NCBI GenBank assembly: GCA_027592035.1
Contig: JAQCIK010000004.1
Coordinates: 62,001 to 126,000 of the forward strand
DNA: 64,000 nt
DNA from: Casp-actino8 sp001510455
GTDB lineage: Bacteria > Actinomycetota > Acidimicrobiia > Acidimicrobiales > Ilumatobacteraceae
Direction of reading: 5' to 3'
In this document: positions 26,294-34,156 of the stretch, piece by piece
Layout: the number at the start of each line of letters is the position of its first letter
How positions within the stretch are numbered: position 1 is the stretch's first letter
Notes under the pieces: generated by a model
Seen by the model: only the letters and a program-made list of their open reading frames with translations
Databases searched by the model: none
Told to the model about the DNA's origin: nothing
Made by a program: the position numbers and the translations under genes

Positions 26294-27696
26294 CGAGAAC
26301 CCGAGCCATCGTGATCGGGGCCGGCTCGGCCGGATCGGTGATGGCTCGTCGACTCGTGGACGCCGATTTCCAAGTGACGCTCGTGGAAGCAGGGCCCGAC
26401 GGAGTCGCACCACCAGGTGTCGCCAGTTCCTCTTTCTTCGATGCGCTGGCCGAACCCGGGAGAATCTGGCCCGACCTCATGGCGACACGAGTCTCGGGAC
26501 GACCGGAGACCCTGTACGCACGAGGTCGCGGAGTGGGCGGGTCGTCGGCGGTGAACGCCATGATCGGTCTGTGGGGTGAGCCCGACGACTACGACCGCTG
26601 GGAGCGAGATCACTTCTGCACGGGTTGGTCGTGGAAGGACGTTCTTCCGGTCTTCAAGCGCATGCCGGTGCCCCTGCGTACCCCGCGACTCCACGAAGTC
26701 GGTCCGGTCGGTCGTGCGATTGCGTCCATCGGACACGACGAAGGGTGGGTCGAACACGTCGGACCAGGAGCCGTCGGACCTCTCGGGCGCGACGTCGGTG
26801 CTTGCCGTCTCACTCAGGACACCGAAGGCCGTCGGGTGAGCGCGTTCGGTGCCTATGTGTCACCGGTTCGATCCGACCCACGTCTGGTGGTTCGAACCGA
26901 TGTCGAGGTCGATCGAGTGGCGATCGAGAACGACCGGACGACGGGTGTCGTGCTCGTCGATGGAACGGTTCTGGACGCCGAAGTGGTGGTCGTCGCGGCC
27001 GGGGCGATCGAGACGCCCCGTATCTTGTTGCGATCCGAATTGGAGAACCCACACGTGGGTGTCGGCATCCAGGATCATGCAGCGGCCACGTTCACCCTCG
27101 CCATGAAAGAGGAGTGGAGTGTCGAGGGTCTCGCCGTCGGGGTCGTCGGTCGCTTCACGTCGGGTCGAGCGCCCGCTGATCTTCAAGTGCTGCCGATCGA
27201 TCATCTGGGTCCGGATGCTCCGGGATTGGCCGTCCTCAACGTCGCTCTCATGAACGTGCACTCGCGTGGAGTCGTCGATCTCGATCGTGTGTCGTTCGAC
27301 ATGCTGAGCGACGAACGTGACCTGGCGACTTTGGTCGACGGTGTTCGAACCATTCGTCCGTGGTTCGCGAGCCGACCTCTCACCGACGTCGTGTCGGCGG
27401 TTCTGATCGACGATCGGGGAACTCCACTCGATGCCCTCGGAAGCGGCGACGACTCACTTCGCCAGTGGGTGACCTCGGTGACTGGCGATTACGTGCATGC
27501 GGCCGGATCCTGTTCCATGGGGCGTCGTGGTGAGTCGGTCGTCGACCCGTCGGGTCGTAGTTGGGACGTGGAAGGTCTGTGGCTCGCCGATGCATCGGTC
27601 ATGCCGCGTCTGCCGCGTGCGAACACTCACCTCCCGACCGTGATGGTGGCCGAGCGAGTGGCGGAGTTCCTGGTGGGAGCCACCTCAGCGCGGTGA
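26290..27696 (+). CDS. GMC-family FAD-dependent oxidoreductase
   Basis: This 468-residue flavoprotein begins at the ATG overlapping the upstream stop. It has the FAD Rossmann motif GAGSAG (10-15), the GMC signature around YARGRGVGGSSAVNAM, and the C-terminal GMC domain with both catalytic-site histidines (HAAGSCSMG and ANTHLPTVM). GMC enzymes oxidise alcohols, sugars or sterols. Some actinobacterial members (MftG) work with mycofactocin, but no mft genes are in the window, so that link is only a possibility. It ends the four-gene run MoxR-VWA-phosphatase-GMC. Confidence 0.88.
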   Translation: MTRTRAIVIGAGSAGSVMARRLVDADFQVTLVEAGPDGVAPPGVASSSFFDALAEPGRIWPDLMATRVSGRPETLYARGRGVGGSSAVNAMIGLWGEPDDYDRWERDHFCTGWSWKDVLPVFKRMPVPLRTPRLHEVGPVGRAIASIGHDEGWVEHVGPGAVGPLGRDVGACRLTQDTEGRRVSAFGAYVSPVRSDPRLVVRTDVEVDRVAIENDRTTGVVLVDGTVLDAEVVVVAAGAIETPRILLRSELENPHVGVGIQDHAAATFTLAMKEEWSVEGLAVGVVGRFTSGRAPADLQVLPIDHLGPDAPGLAVLNVALMNVHSRGVVDLDRVSFDMLSDERDLATLVDGVRTIRPWFASRPLTDVVSAVLIDDRGTPLDALGSGDDSLRQWVTSVTGDYVHAAGSCSMGRRGESVVDPSGRSWDVEGLWLADASVMPRLPRANTHLPTVMVAERVAEFLVGATSAR

Positions 27697-27731
27697 GCGG
27701 CCACTGACGACGGTGCCGTGTCACACCCCTT

Positions 27732-27747
27732 TGGTCCACTTGGACCA
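27732..27747. promoter_or_regulatory. 16-base inverted repeat touching the start codon of the Cys-rich gene
   Basis: TGGTCCA-ct-TGGACCA has two perfect seven-base arms; the last base is the A of the ATG at 27747. No -10 box of the kind seen elsewhere precedes this gene. It may be a repressor site or an mRNA hairpin hiding the start codon. Confidence 0.45.
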
Positions 27748-27983
27748 TGAGTTCCTTCACATCCCGTCCCGGCACGCCGTCGATCGTCATCGATTGTCAG
27801 ACCTGTGTGGCCAAAGACACCGACGCGTGTACCGATTGCATGGTGTCGTATCTGTGTCGAGACGAGGCCTCCACTGCCGTGGTCTTCGATCTGGCCGAGT
27901 GGCGCGCGGTGCGCGTTCTCGCCGAAGCCGGTCTGGTGCCTACGCTTCGACATCGTGCGTCCGCTGAAGTCTCCGCCTCCTGA
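27747..27983 (+). CDS. small Cys-rich conserved protein
   Basis: This 78-residue protein has five cysteines in its first half (17, 20, 28, 31, 37), arranged as CxxC, CxxC and a single Cys. This could hold a zinc ion or an iron-sulfur cluster. The second half (FDLAEWRAVRVLAEAGLVPTL) looks like one or two helices. I recall similar small proteins in other actinobacteria but cannot name a function. It overlaps the queG start by 29 bases, suggesting coupled translation. The 16-base inverted repeat at its start codon may control it. Confidence 0.75.
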   Translation: MSSFTSRPGTPSIVIDCQTCVAKDTDACTDCMVSYLCRDEASTAVVFDLAEWRAVRVLAEAGLVPTLRHRASAEVSAS

Positions 27984-29130
27984 CGCCTCCTCGTCCGAAT
28001 ATCTCGAGGAGTTACTCGAGTTCGCCCGATCGCGTGGCCTCGATCGGGTAGGGGTGACCGATGCCGGAATTCTCGAACGGTCACGGGTCGCCTTGGTCGA
28101 CCGACGTGATGCCGGTCTGTCCGACACGATGGGCTTCACCTTCCGCGATCCGATCCGATCGACCGATCCCGATCGAGCCGTCGAGGGGGCGCGGTCCATT
28201 CTCGTCGGGGCTCTCAGTTACGCCGAGATCGCACACGAAGGGCCCGGCGGGGAGACACTCGACGAGTCACCTGACGAGAACGTGGTCTCGGCGCGGGTGG
28301 CGCGCTACGCCCGTCACGATTTCTACACGCCGTTGCGGCGTGCGCTTCAGGACGTGGCGCTACGACTGCGCGCCGATGGATTCCGTGCCGTCGTCTTCGC
28401 CGACGAGAACGATCTCGTCGATCGTGAGGTGGCGTGGCGGGCCGGCCTCGGATGGTGGGGAAAGAACGCCAATCTCCTCCTACCCGGTGCGGGAAGTTGG
28501 TTCGTTCTCGGCTCGGTGGTCACGACGGCCCCTCTTCGCGTCTCGACCGGTCGGGCCGCCGATGGGTGCGGTTCGTGTCGACGATGCCTCGACGATTGTC
28601 CCACCGGGGCGATCGTCGCTGACGGCGTCGTCGATGCGCGTCGTTGTCTGGCCTGGCTCGTGCAAAAGGTCGGCATCTTTCCCCGCGATCACCGAGTCGC
28701 ACTCGGCGATCGCATCTACGGCTGCGACGACTGTCAGGAGTCGTGTCCGCCCACGGTTCGTCTGTCGAGTCGGGTCCCGGCCCGTTCGATGGTCGAGGGA
28801 ACCGGGCCTGTGGTCGACGTGATCGATCTGCTGAAGGCGACCGACGAGCAACTTCTCGATCGCTACGGAAGATGGTACGTCCCCGAACGTGACCCTCGCT
28901 GGCTCCGGCGCAATGCGCTCGTGATTCTCGGCAATGTGGCTCCTGTCCCGGTCAGCGAATCGGTCCGTATGGTGCTTCACCACTACCTTTCTCACCATGA
29001 TCCGATGTTGCGGGCTCATGCCGTCTGGGCGGCTCGCCGACTCGGCGCCGACGATCTCCTCGAACTGGTGCGCAACGACACCCATCCCGATGTCGTCGCT
29101 GAAGTGAGTCAGCCGGTTCCGCTGCGATGA
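27955..29130 (+). CDS. queG: epoxyqueuosine reductase
   Basis: QueG is a cobalamin- and iron-sulfur-dependent enzyme that reduces epoxyqueuosine in tRNA to queuosine. A GTG at 27955 is chosen as the first start giving the normal N-terminus and 391 residues; it overlaps the small Cys-rich gene by 29 bases. The catalytic-domain motif REVAWRAGLGWWGKN and two 4Fe-4S motifs (CGSCRRCLDDCPTGAI and CDDCQESCPP) are intact, and the C-terminal HEAT-like region is present. Queuosine genes are uncommon in Actinobacteria, so this is a useful lineage marker. No other que gene is in the window. Confidence 0.92.
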   Translation: MRPLKSPPPDASSSEYLEELLEFARSRGLDRVGVTDAGILERSRVALVDRRDAGLSDTMGFTFRDPIRSTDPDRAVEGARSILVGALSYAEIAHEGPGGETLDESPDENVVSARVARYARHDFYTPLRRALQDVALRLRADGFRAVVFADENDLVDREVAWRAGLGWWGKNANLLLPGAGSWFVLGSVVTTAPLRVSTGRAADGCGSCRRCLDDCPTGAIVADGVVDARRCLAWLVQKVGIFPRDHRVALGDRIYGCDDCQESCPPTVRLSSRVPARSMVEGTGPVVDVIDLLKATDEQLLDRYGRWYVPERDPRWLRRNALVILGNVAPVPVSESVRMVLHHYLSHHDPMLRAHAVWAARRLGADDLLELVRNDTHPDVVAEVSQPVPLR

Positions 29131-30248
29131 AGCACCTTCTCGTCACCAACGACTTCCCGCCCAAGATCGGTGGCATCCAGTCGCTCCTGTGGGAGTGGTG
29201 GCGACGTCTTCCACCCGACTCGTTCACGGTTCTGACGAGCCCCTACGCAGGATCCGAGGAGTTCGACGCGGCTCAGCCGTTTCGCATCGAACGCACGCGC
29301 GAACCCGTTCTCTTGCCGCATCCGTGGATGGTGCGTCGTATCGAGTCACTCGCCACCGAGGTCGGCGCTGATCTCGTGGTTCTCGACCCCGCCGTACCCC
29401 TCGGCATCGTCGGACCTTTCTTGTCCCGTCCGTACGACGTCGTACTGCACGGTGCCGAAGTGACCGTCCCCGGTCGACTCCCGGTGTCGCGTCAGGTGCT
29501 CGGTCGTGTTCTTCGCAAGGCTCGTCACGTGATCGCTGCTGGTGGGTATCCAGCAGCCGAGGCCGAGCGCGCCGCGGGTCGACCGCTCGACGTGACGGTC
29601 GTGCCTCCGGGGGTCGACATCGAACGTTTCGTCCCCCTCGAGCCCGACGCCCGAGTCGCGGCTCGACGACATTTCGGACTCGACGACGACGCCGAAGTCG
29701 TGGTCGCCGTGAGTCGACTCGTCCCTCGCAAGGGTTTCGACACGGCGATCCGAGCAGTGGCCCGCCTGTCGGCCCGTCGTCCGGATCTCGTCCTCGTCAT
29801 TGCCGGAGCCGGTCGGGATCGCGAGCGTCTCGAGAAGTTGGCCAGCGCGGAATCAGCACCCGTACGTTTCCTCGGTCGTGTGTCGAACGACGATCTTCCG
29901 ATCCTCTACGGGTGTGCCGACGTCTCGGTGATGATGTGTCGCAATCGTTGGGCCGGACTCGAACAGGAAGGTTTCGGCATCGTCTTCGTCGAGGCGGCAG
30001 CGTGTGGTGTGCCGGCGATCGCCGGCGCGAGCGGAGGTGCGGCCGAGGCGGTGGCCGACGGAGTCACCGGTTTCGTCGTGGCCGACCCGCGCGATGTCGC
30101 AGAGGTCGTGAGTCGTCTCGACCACATGCTCTCCCAACCCGACCGGCGGGTCGCCATGGGTCGCGCCGCTCGTGAACGAGTCGAATCCGAATTCTCGTAC
30201 GACGTCTTGTCGCAACGTCTCGGACGTGCTCTCGGGGTGTGGTCGTGA
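29127..30248 (+). CDS. GT4 glycosyltransferase, PimB-like mannosyltransferase
   Basis: This 373-residue GT-B enzyme has the N-terminal LLVTNDFPPKIGGIQS motif, the VPPGVDIERFVPL hinge, SRLVPRKGFDTAI and the EX7E nucleotide-sugar motif (EGFGIVFVE). These match actinobacterial PimB, which adds the second mannose to phosphatidylinositol monomannoside. The neighbouring SRPBCC gene also recalls the mycobacterial pimB region. Whether this organism makes PIM lipids is not shown here; the mannosyltransferase specificity is an inference from similarity. The ATG overlaps the queG stop, and its own stop overlaps the next GTG. Confidence 0.85.
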   Translation: MKHLLVTNDFPPKIGGIQSLLWEWWRRLPPDSFTVLTSPYAGSEEFDAAQPFRIERTREPVLLPHPWMVRRIESLATEVGADLVVLDPAVPLGIVGPFLSRPYDVVLHGAEVTVPGRLPVSRQVLGRVLRKARHVIAAGGYPAAEAERAAGRPLDVTVVPPGVDIERFVPLEPDARVAARRHFGLDDDAEVVVAVSRLVPRKGFDTAIRAVARLSARRPDLVLVIAGAGRDRERLEKLASAESAPVRFLGRVSNDDLPILYGCADVSVMMCRNRWAGLEQEGFGIVFVEAAACGVPAIAGASGGAAEAVADGVTGFVVADPRDVAEVVSRLDHMLSQPDRRVAMGRAARERVESEFSYDVLSQRLGRALGVWS

Positions 30249-30730
30249 ACGAGTTCCTTCCCGGTCGGCTCATCGTGCGCATCGATCTGGTCGGCACGGC
30301 CGTGTTCACCGTGTCGAGTGTTCTTGCGGCGATCGTCTTCGACGGTTGGATCCAAGTGCAAGGGGTCGTGGTCGCTCTCGCGCTCTTCACCGTGGGAGTC
30401 GTCGCATTCCTGTGGGGCTACTGGGCGGCCGTCCAGCGCAGTCGTCGTGACGAATTGGCGGTGGCCGAGCTGTACTTCTTGCTCGGGCCGGCCATTCCGT
30501 CTCGGGTGAAGCGTGTGCTGAACGGTTGCCTCATGGCCCAGACCCTGGTGGCCCTCGCCACGGCACTCGCTCGGCCGTCGACACCGTCGGACGGTGGAGC
30601 GAGTGGAGGTTCGACGGCCGGATCGACGCTCGCGTTCGGAGTCTTGGTTCCGGTCCTCGGGCTCGGGTTGAACGGACTGTGGGCCGCCCTTCACGGTCGT
30701 TTCCCACCTCGTCGCGTCTCGGTCGGCTAG
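30245..30730 (+). CDS. four-helix membrane protein of unknown function
   Basis: The protein is 161 residues from a GTG overlapping the glycosyltransferase stop. Four hydrophobic segments are visible (about 14-33, 40-64, 93-110 and 131-153), with a short cytoplasmic loop rich in Arg and Glu between the second and third. I do not recognise a family, though similar small membrane proteins follow pimB-type genes in actinobacteria. The last 14 codons and the stop lie within an exact 44-base tandem duplication; the second copy is outside the gene. Confidence 0.75.
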   Translation: MNEFLPGRLIVRIDLVGTAVFTVSSVLAAIVFDGWIQVQGVVVALALFTVGVVAFLWGYWAAVQRSRRDELAVAELYFLLGPAIPSRVKRVLNGCLMAQTLVALATALARPSTPSDGGASGGSTAGSTLAFGVLVPVLGLGLNGLWAALHGRFPPRRVSVG

Positions 30731-30774
30731 CCCTTCACGGTCGTTTCCCACCTCGTCGCGTCTCGGTCGGCTAG
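30687..30774. repeat. exact 44-base tandem duplication across a stop codon
   Basis: Bases 30687-30730 and 30731-30774 are identical, and the base before each copy also matches. Copy 1 contains the last codons and TAG stop of the membrane-protein gene; copy 2 is untranslated spacer with its own TAG, ending nine bases before the next ATG. Perfect identity in a largely non-coding copy implies a very recent event or an assembly artefact. Confidence 0.95.
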
Positions 30775-30783
30775 AAATAAGGG

Positions 30784-31218
30784 ATGGCCGACACCGCATC
30801 GCTCACCATTTCGATCGCGGCACCTCTCGAACGGTGTTGGGCGATCGCCACCGATTTCGAGAAGTATCCCGAGTGGGCGACCGACGTGAAGTCGGCGGTG
30901 GTTCGTCGACGCGACGCCGAGGGTCGGGCGATCGAGGTCGAGTTCCGCACCTCGGCGCTGGGTCGAAGCACGCACTACGTCTTGGCCTACGACTACTCGG
31001 CAGCCCCTCACCGACTGGCATGGAAGATGGTGTCCGGAGACATCATGCGGGCGGTCGACGGCGCCTACATGTTCGCGCCCGACGCCTCCGGCGGGGTGGT
31101 GCTCACCTACAACCTGTCGATCGATCTCATCGTGCCCCTGCCGGGGTTCGTCAAGAGGCGAGCCGAGGTTCGCATCCTCAACACGGTGAAAGAACTCAAG
31201 GTTCTCGCCGAGTCCTGA
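30784..31218 (+). CDS. SRPBCC-fold protein (polyketide cyclase/START-like)
   Basis: This 144-residue protein has the helix-grip pattern: an opening SLTISIAAPLERCWAIATDF, the FEKYPEWATDVKSAVV loop, central strands and a long C-terminal helix. These proteins bind hydrophobic ligands such as lipids or polyketide intermediates. Similar genes lie near pimB in mycobacteria, suggesting a lipid role (inference). The 3' end precedes the glucokinase GTG by nine bases. The spacer before it is made mostly of the duplicated 44-base copy. Confidence 0.85.
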   Translation: MADTASLTISIAAPLERCWAIATDFEKYPEWATDVKSAVVRRRDAEGRAIEVEFRTSALGRSTHYVLAYDYSAAPHRLAWKMVSGDIMRAVDGAYMFAPDASGGVVLTYNLSIDLIVPLPGFVKRRAEVRILNTVKELKVLAES

Positions 31219-31227
31219 AGATTTTTC

Positions 31228-32220
31228 GTGTCCGAACCTTCAGGTTTGCGTCTTGGTGTCGACGTCGGTGGAACGAAGTGTCTGGCCGTTGTGGTCGACC
31301 CGAGTGGAGCCGTCGTCGAGAGGAAGAGAGTCCCGACGCCGAGGGGTGCGGCGGCTCTCGAAGAAGTTCTCGTCGAACTCGTCCAGTCGTTCGGGGTGCC
31401 CGTCGATTCCTGGCTGAACATCGGGCTCGGAGTGCCGGGCCTCGTGTCTCGCGAGGGAGTGATCGTGTCGTCGCCGAATCTGCCCGGTATCGAGAACTTC
31501 CCCGCTGCCCGTCGTCTGACCGAGCGACTCGGACGGCTGATTCCGATCGACAACGACGCGAACTGTGCGGCCCGGGCCGAGTGGCGGGTCGGCGCGGCAC
31601 GAGGTGCGTCTGACGCGTTGATCGTCACCCTCGGAACCGGCATCGGCGGGGGAATGGTGGTCGGAGGTCGGCTCGTTCGCGGGGCTCATGGTTTCGCGGG
31701 CGAGATCGGTCACGTCGTGGTCGACGCTGGCGGTCGCGAATGTGCGTGCGGTCGTCGAGGTTGTTGGGAGCAGTACGCGTCAGGGACGGCCCTTCGACGC
31801 CTGGCGCGCGAGGCCCTGCTCGACGGTGCCGAGTGGCCGAGGTCGGTGCAGCACCGTGACGATGATGCCGGCGACAATGCCGGCGACAACGCCGGCGATA
31901 ACGCCGTCGACGAGGCCGTCGTCGTCCGGCGGGCCGCCGAGGGCGGGAACGAATCGGCATTGCGGGTGATCGACGAGTTCGCGGATTGGGTCGCACTCGG
32001 CGTCGCCACCTTGATCCATGTGATCGATCCGGAGTCGGTGGTGATCGGAGGTGGAGTCGCGCATCGGGCCGAGGTCGTACGCCATGCGGTCGAACGCCAC
32101 CTCGCCGATCATCTCTACGCGTCTCACGTCCGTCCCCATCCGCCGGTCCGGTTGGCCCACTTCGGCGAGGATGCCGGAGCGATCGGCGCCGCCTTTCTCG
32201 AGCCCGACGACACGCACTGA
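31228..32220 (+). CDS. ROK-family glucokinase
   Basis: The protein is 330 residues from a GTG. It has the ATP motif GVDVGGTKCLAV, the sugar-binding segment IDNDANCAARAEW, the phosphate motif TLGTGIGGGMVVGG and the ROK zinc motif CACGRRGCWEQ. This is the form found in actinobacterial glucokinases, which phosphorylate glucose in the cytoplasm. An acidic/Asn linker (AGDNAGDNAGDN) is encoded by a 12-base tandem repeat about two-thirds through the protein. A phosphofructokinase and glycerol kinase nearby give a small sugar-entry group. Substrate assignment as glucose is likely but not certain. Confidence 0.88.
   Translation: MSEPSGLRLGVDVGGTKCLAVVVDPSGAVVERKRVPTPRGAAALEEVLVELVQSFGVPVDSWLNIGLGVPGLVSREGVIVSSPNLPGIENFPAARRLTERLGRLIPIDNDANCAARAEWRVGAARGASDALIVTLGTGIGGGMVVGGRLVRGAHGFAGEIGHVVVDAGGRECACGRRGCWEQYASGTALRRLAREALLDGAEWPRSVQHRDDDAGDNAGDNAGDNAVDEAVVVRRAAEGGNESALRVIDEFADWVALGVATLIHVIDPESVVIGGGVAHRAEVVRHAVERHLADHLYASHVRPHPPVRLAHFGEDAGAIGAAFLEPDDTH
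31867..31914 (+). repeat. four tandem 12-base units in the glucokinase gene
   Basis: The unit is gccggcgacaac or a one-base variant (Ala-Gly-Asp-Asn); the fourth unit is degenerate. It is in frame and encodes a hydrophilic loop. Confidence 0.85.
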
Positions 32221-32267
32221 ATTCCGCATCCGGACGAAAGGACCCGGGTTCGCCGGACCTCGGGCAG

Positions 32268-32273
32268 TAGCGT
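32268..32273 (+). promoter_or_regulatory. -10 box of the aminotransferase gene
   Basis: TAGCGT is eight bases before the ATG at 32282. It favours that start over longer frames reaching back into the glucokinase. Confidence 0.45.
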
Positions 32274-32281
32274 CGTCAGTC

Positions 32282-33487
32282 ATGGAGTTTCGCCGGATCA
32301 CCAATCTGCCGCCGTACGTCTTCACGATCATCAACAATTTGAAGATCGAGGCCCGGCGGAACGGAGCCGATGTGATCGATCTCGGATTCGGCAACCCCGA
32401 CATTCCTTCCCCGTCGATCGCGGTCGAGAAGCTCGGGGAGTCGGCGCGCATCGCCCGGAACCACCGCTACTCGATGTCACGAGGTCTGCCCAAGTTGCGC
32501 GAGGCGATCGCCGATCTCTACAAGCGCAAGTGGAACGTCGATCTCGATGTCGAAACCGAAATCACCAACACGATCGGATCCAAGGAAGGCTTCAGCCACT
32601 TGATGTGGGTTCTTCTCGATCGTGGCGACGCCGCCATCGTCCCGAGCCCGAGCTACCCGATTCACATCTACGGCCCGTTGTTCGCCGGAGCCGATCTGCG
32701 TCAGGTGCCGATGCGCAGTCTGTCCGACCCGCGGGTACAAACCGATTTCGAAGGCGACTTCTTCGACAATCTGACGACGGCCTACGAGGTGGGTTGGCCG
32801 AAGCCGCGTGTCCTCGTGATCTCGTTCCCGCACAACCCGACTGGCTCGTGCGTCGATCTACCGTTCATGCAGCGCGTGGTCGATTTCTGCCGAGAGCGCG
32901 ACATGATCGTCGTCCACGATTTCGCGTACGCCGACGTCGGATTCGGGGGCTATCAGCCGCCGTCGATCCTGCAGGCCGAAGGGGCCAAGGAGTGTGCCGT
33001 CGAGTTGTACTCGATGACGAAGTCCTTCTCGATGGCTGGATGGAGAGTTGCATTCCTCCTCGGTAACGCCGATGTCGTCCAAGCCCTCGTCAAACTGAAG
33101 AGCTACCTCGACTACGGAACCTTCCAGCCCATTCAGATCGCAGCGACGGTGACGATGAACGAGGCGGCCGATTATCCGGCCGAGGTGTGCTCGATCTACG
33201 AGAGTCGTCGTGATGCTCTCATCGACGGACTGGCGCGTATCGGGTGGGAGATCCCCAAACCTCAGGGCTCGATGTTCGTCTGGGCGCCGATTCCCGAGCC
33301 GTACGCCGACATGTCGTCAGTCGAGTTCTGTTCGCATCTGGTGCGCGAGAGCGAGGTCGCGCTGTCGCCCGGAATCGGTTTCGGGCCGGGTGGAGAGGGA
33401 TTCGCCCGGTTCGCTCTCATCGAGAACGAACAGCGCATCGCCCAGGCCGTCCGCAATCTCAAGAAGGGCCTGCCCAAACTCGGGTAG
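32282..33487 (+). CDS. PLP-dependent class I aminotransferase (AlaC-like)
   Basis: This 401-residue fold-type I aminotransferase has the PLP lysine Lys247 in SMTKSFSMAGWR, the FPHNPTGSC loop, the DFAYADVGF aspartate segment and the carboxylate-binding arginine near FARFALIENEQR. The N-terminal PPYVFTIINNLKIEARRNG is typical of alanine/valine-pyruvate or LL-diaminopimelate aminotransferase relatives such as AlaC. The ATG is supported by a TAGCGT box; longer in-frame starts lie inside the glucokinase. The following ACT-domain gene suggests amino-acid-responsive control. Confidence 0.87.
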   Translation: MEFRRITNLPPYVFTIINNLKIEARRNGADVIDLGFGNPDIPSPSIAVEKLGESARIARNHRYSMSRGLPKLREAIADLYKRKWNVDLDVETEITNTIGSKEGFSHLMWVLLDRGDAAIVPSPSYPIHIYGPLFAGADLRQVPMRSLSDPRVQTDFEGDFFDNLTTAYEVGWPKPRVLVISFPHNPTGSCVDLPFMQRVVDFCRERDMIVVHDFAYADVGFGGYQPPSILQAEGAKECAVELYSMTKSFSMAGWRVAFLLGNADVVQALVKLKSYLDYGTFQPIQIAATVTMNEAADYPAEVCSIYESRRDALIDGLARIGWEIPKPQGSMFVWAPIPEPYADMSSVEFCSHLVRESEVALSPGIGFGPGGEGFARFALIENEQRIAQAVRNLKKGLPKLG

Positions 33488-33523
33488 GGGAACCCGACGT
33501 GGCCAGCTCGTGAGAACCTCGTC

Positions 33524-34156
33524 ATGAGCACGTCGTCGTTCATCGTTCGACTGTGGCTCCCCGACCGTCCGGGAACGCTCGGACGAGTGGCGGCGGCCAT
33601 CGGACGTGCCGATGCCGACGTGATCGGCATCGAGATCCTGGAGCGTGGTGCCGGCACGGCCATCGACGAGGTGACCGTCCAGTTCGGTGACGACACGACG
33701 ATCGAACGGATCGTGTCGGAATTGGCGTCGGTCGAAGGAGTGGCCGTCGAGGACGCTCACGAGGTCGAACCCGGTCGTCCTGATCCGGGCGTTCTGGCCC
33801 TCGAGGTGGTGTCGGGGGTGGTGTCGGCCGGTCCCCGCCGTCTCGAGGTGTTGTGTCGAGGAGTACGCGATCTGCTCGAGGCCGACTGGGTGGCGGTGAT
33901 CGACGTCGAGGCCGGAGAGATCGCGTCACACGACGGCAGTGTTCCCGATCCGGCTTGGCTCACGGCCTTCGTGGCCGGAACCGTTCACCTGCCTGCAACC
34001 TCGGAACTCACCCCGTCCGATGTCGCGTGGGCACCGGTGACCGGAACAGGAAGTGTGCTGGCGGCCGAACGGTCGGGTCGGGCGTTTCGAGCTCGCGAAC
34101 GGCAGCAGATCGAACGCATCGGTCGAGTGGTCGGGGCGCTTCAGTCGCCGTCGTGA
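33524..34156 (+). CDS. ACT-domain regulatory protein
   Basis: The 210-residue protein opens with a clear ACT domain (residues 5-75, with LWLPDRPGTLGRVAAAIG), which binds amino acids. The C-terminal ~110 residues are not assignable with confidence but have alternating strands and helices compatible with a small sensor domain. There is no catalytic motif, so it may sense an amino acid and control a partner enzyme. It lies 36 bases after the aminotransferase. Its last 16 bases overlap the end of the convergent glpK. Confidence 0.75.
   Translation: MSTSSFIVRLWLPDRPGTLGRVAAAIGRADADVIGIEILERGAGTAIDEVTVQFGDDTTIERIVSELASVEGVAVEDAHEVEPGRPDPGVLALEVVSGVVSAGPRRLEVLCRGVRDLLEADWVAVIDVEAGEIASHDGSVPDPAWLTAFVAGTVHLPATSELTPSDVAWAPVTGTGSVLAAERSGRAFRARERQQIERIGRVVGALQSPS

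Noticed and set aside
30526..30774. 82-codon plus-strand frame ending in the second copy of the 44-base duplication
   Set aside because: It overlaps the membrane-protein gene in another frame and gains its tail only because the duplication shifts copy 2 by a non-multiple of three.
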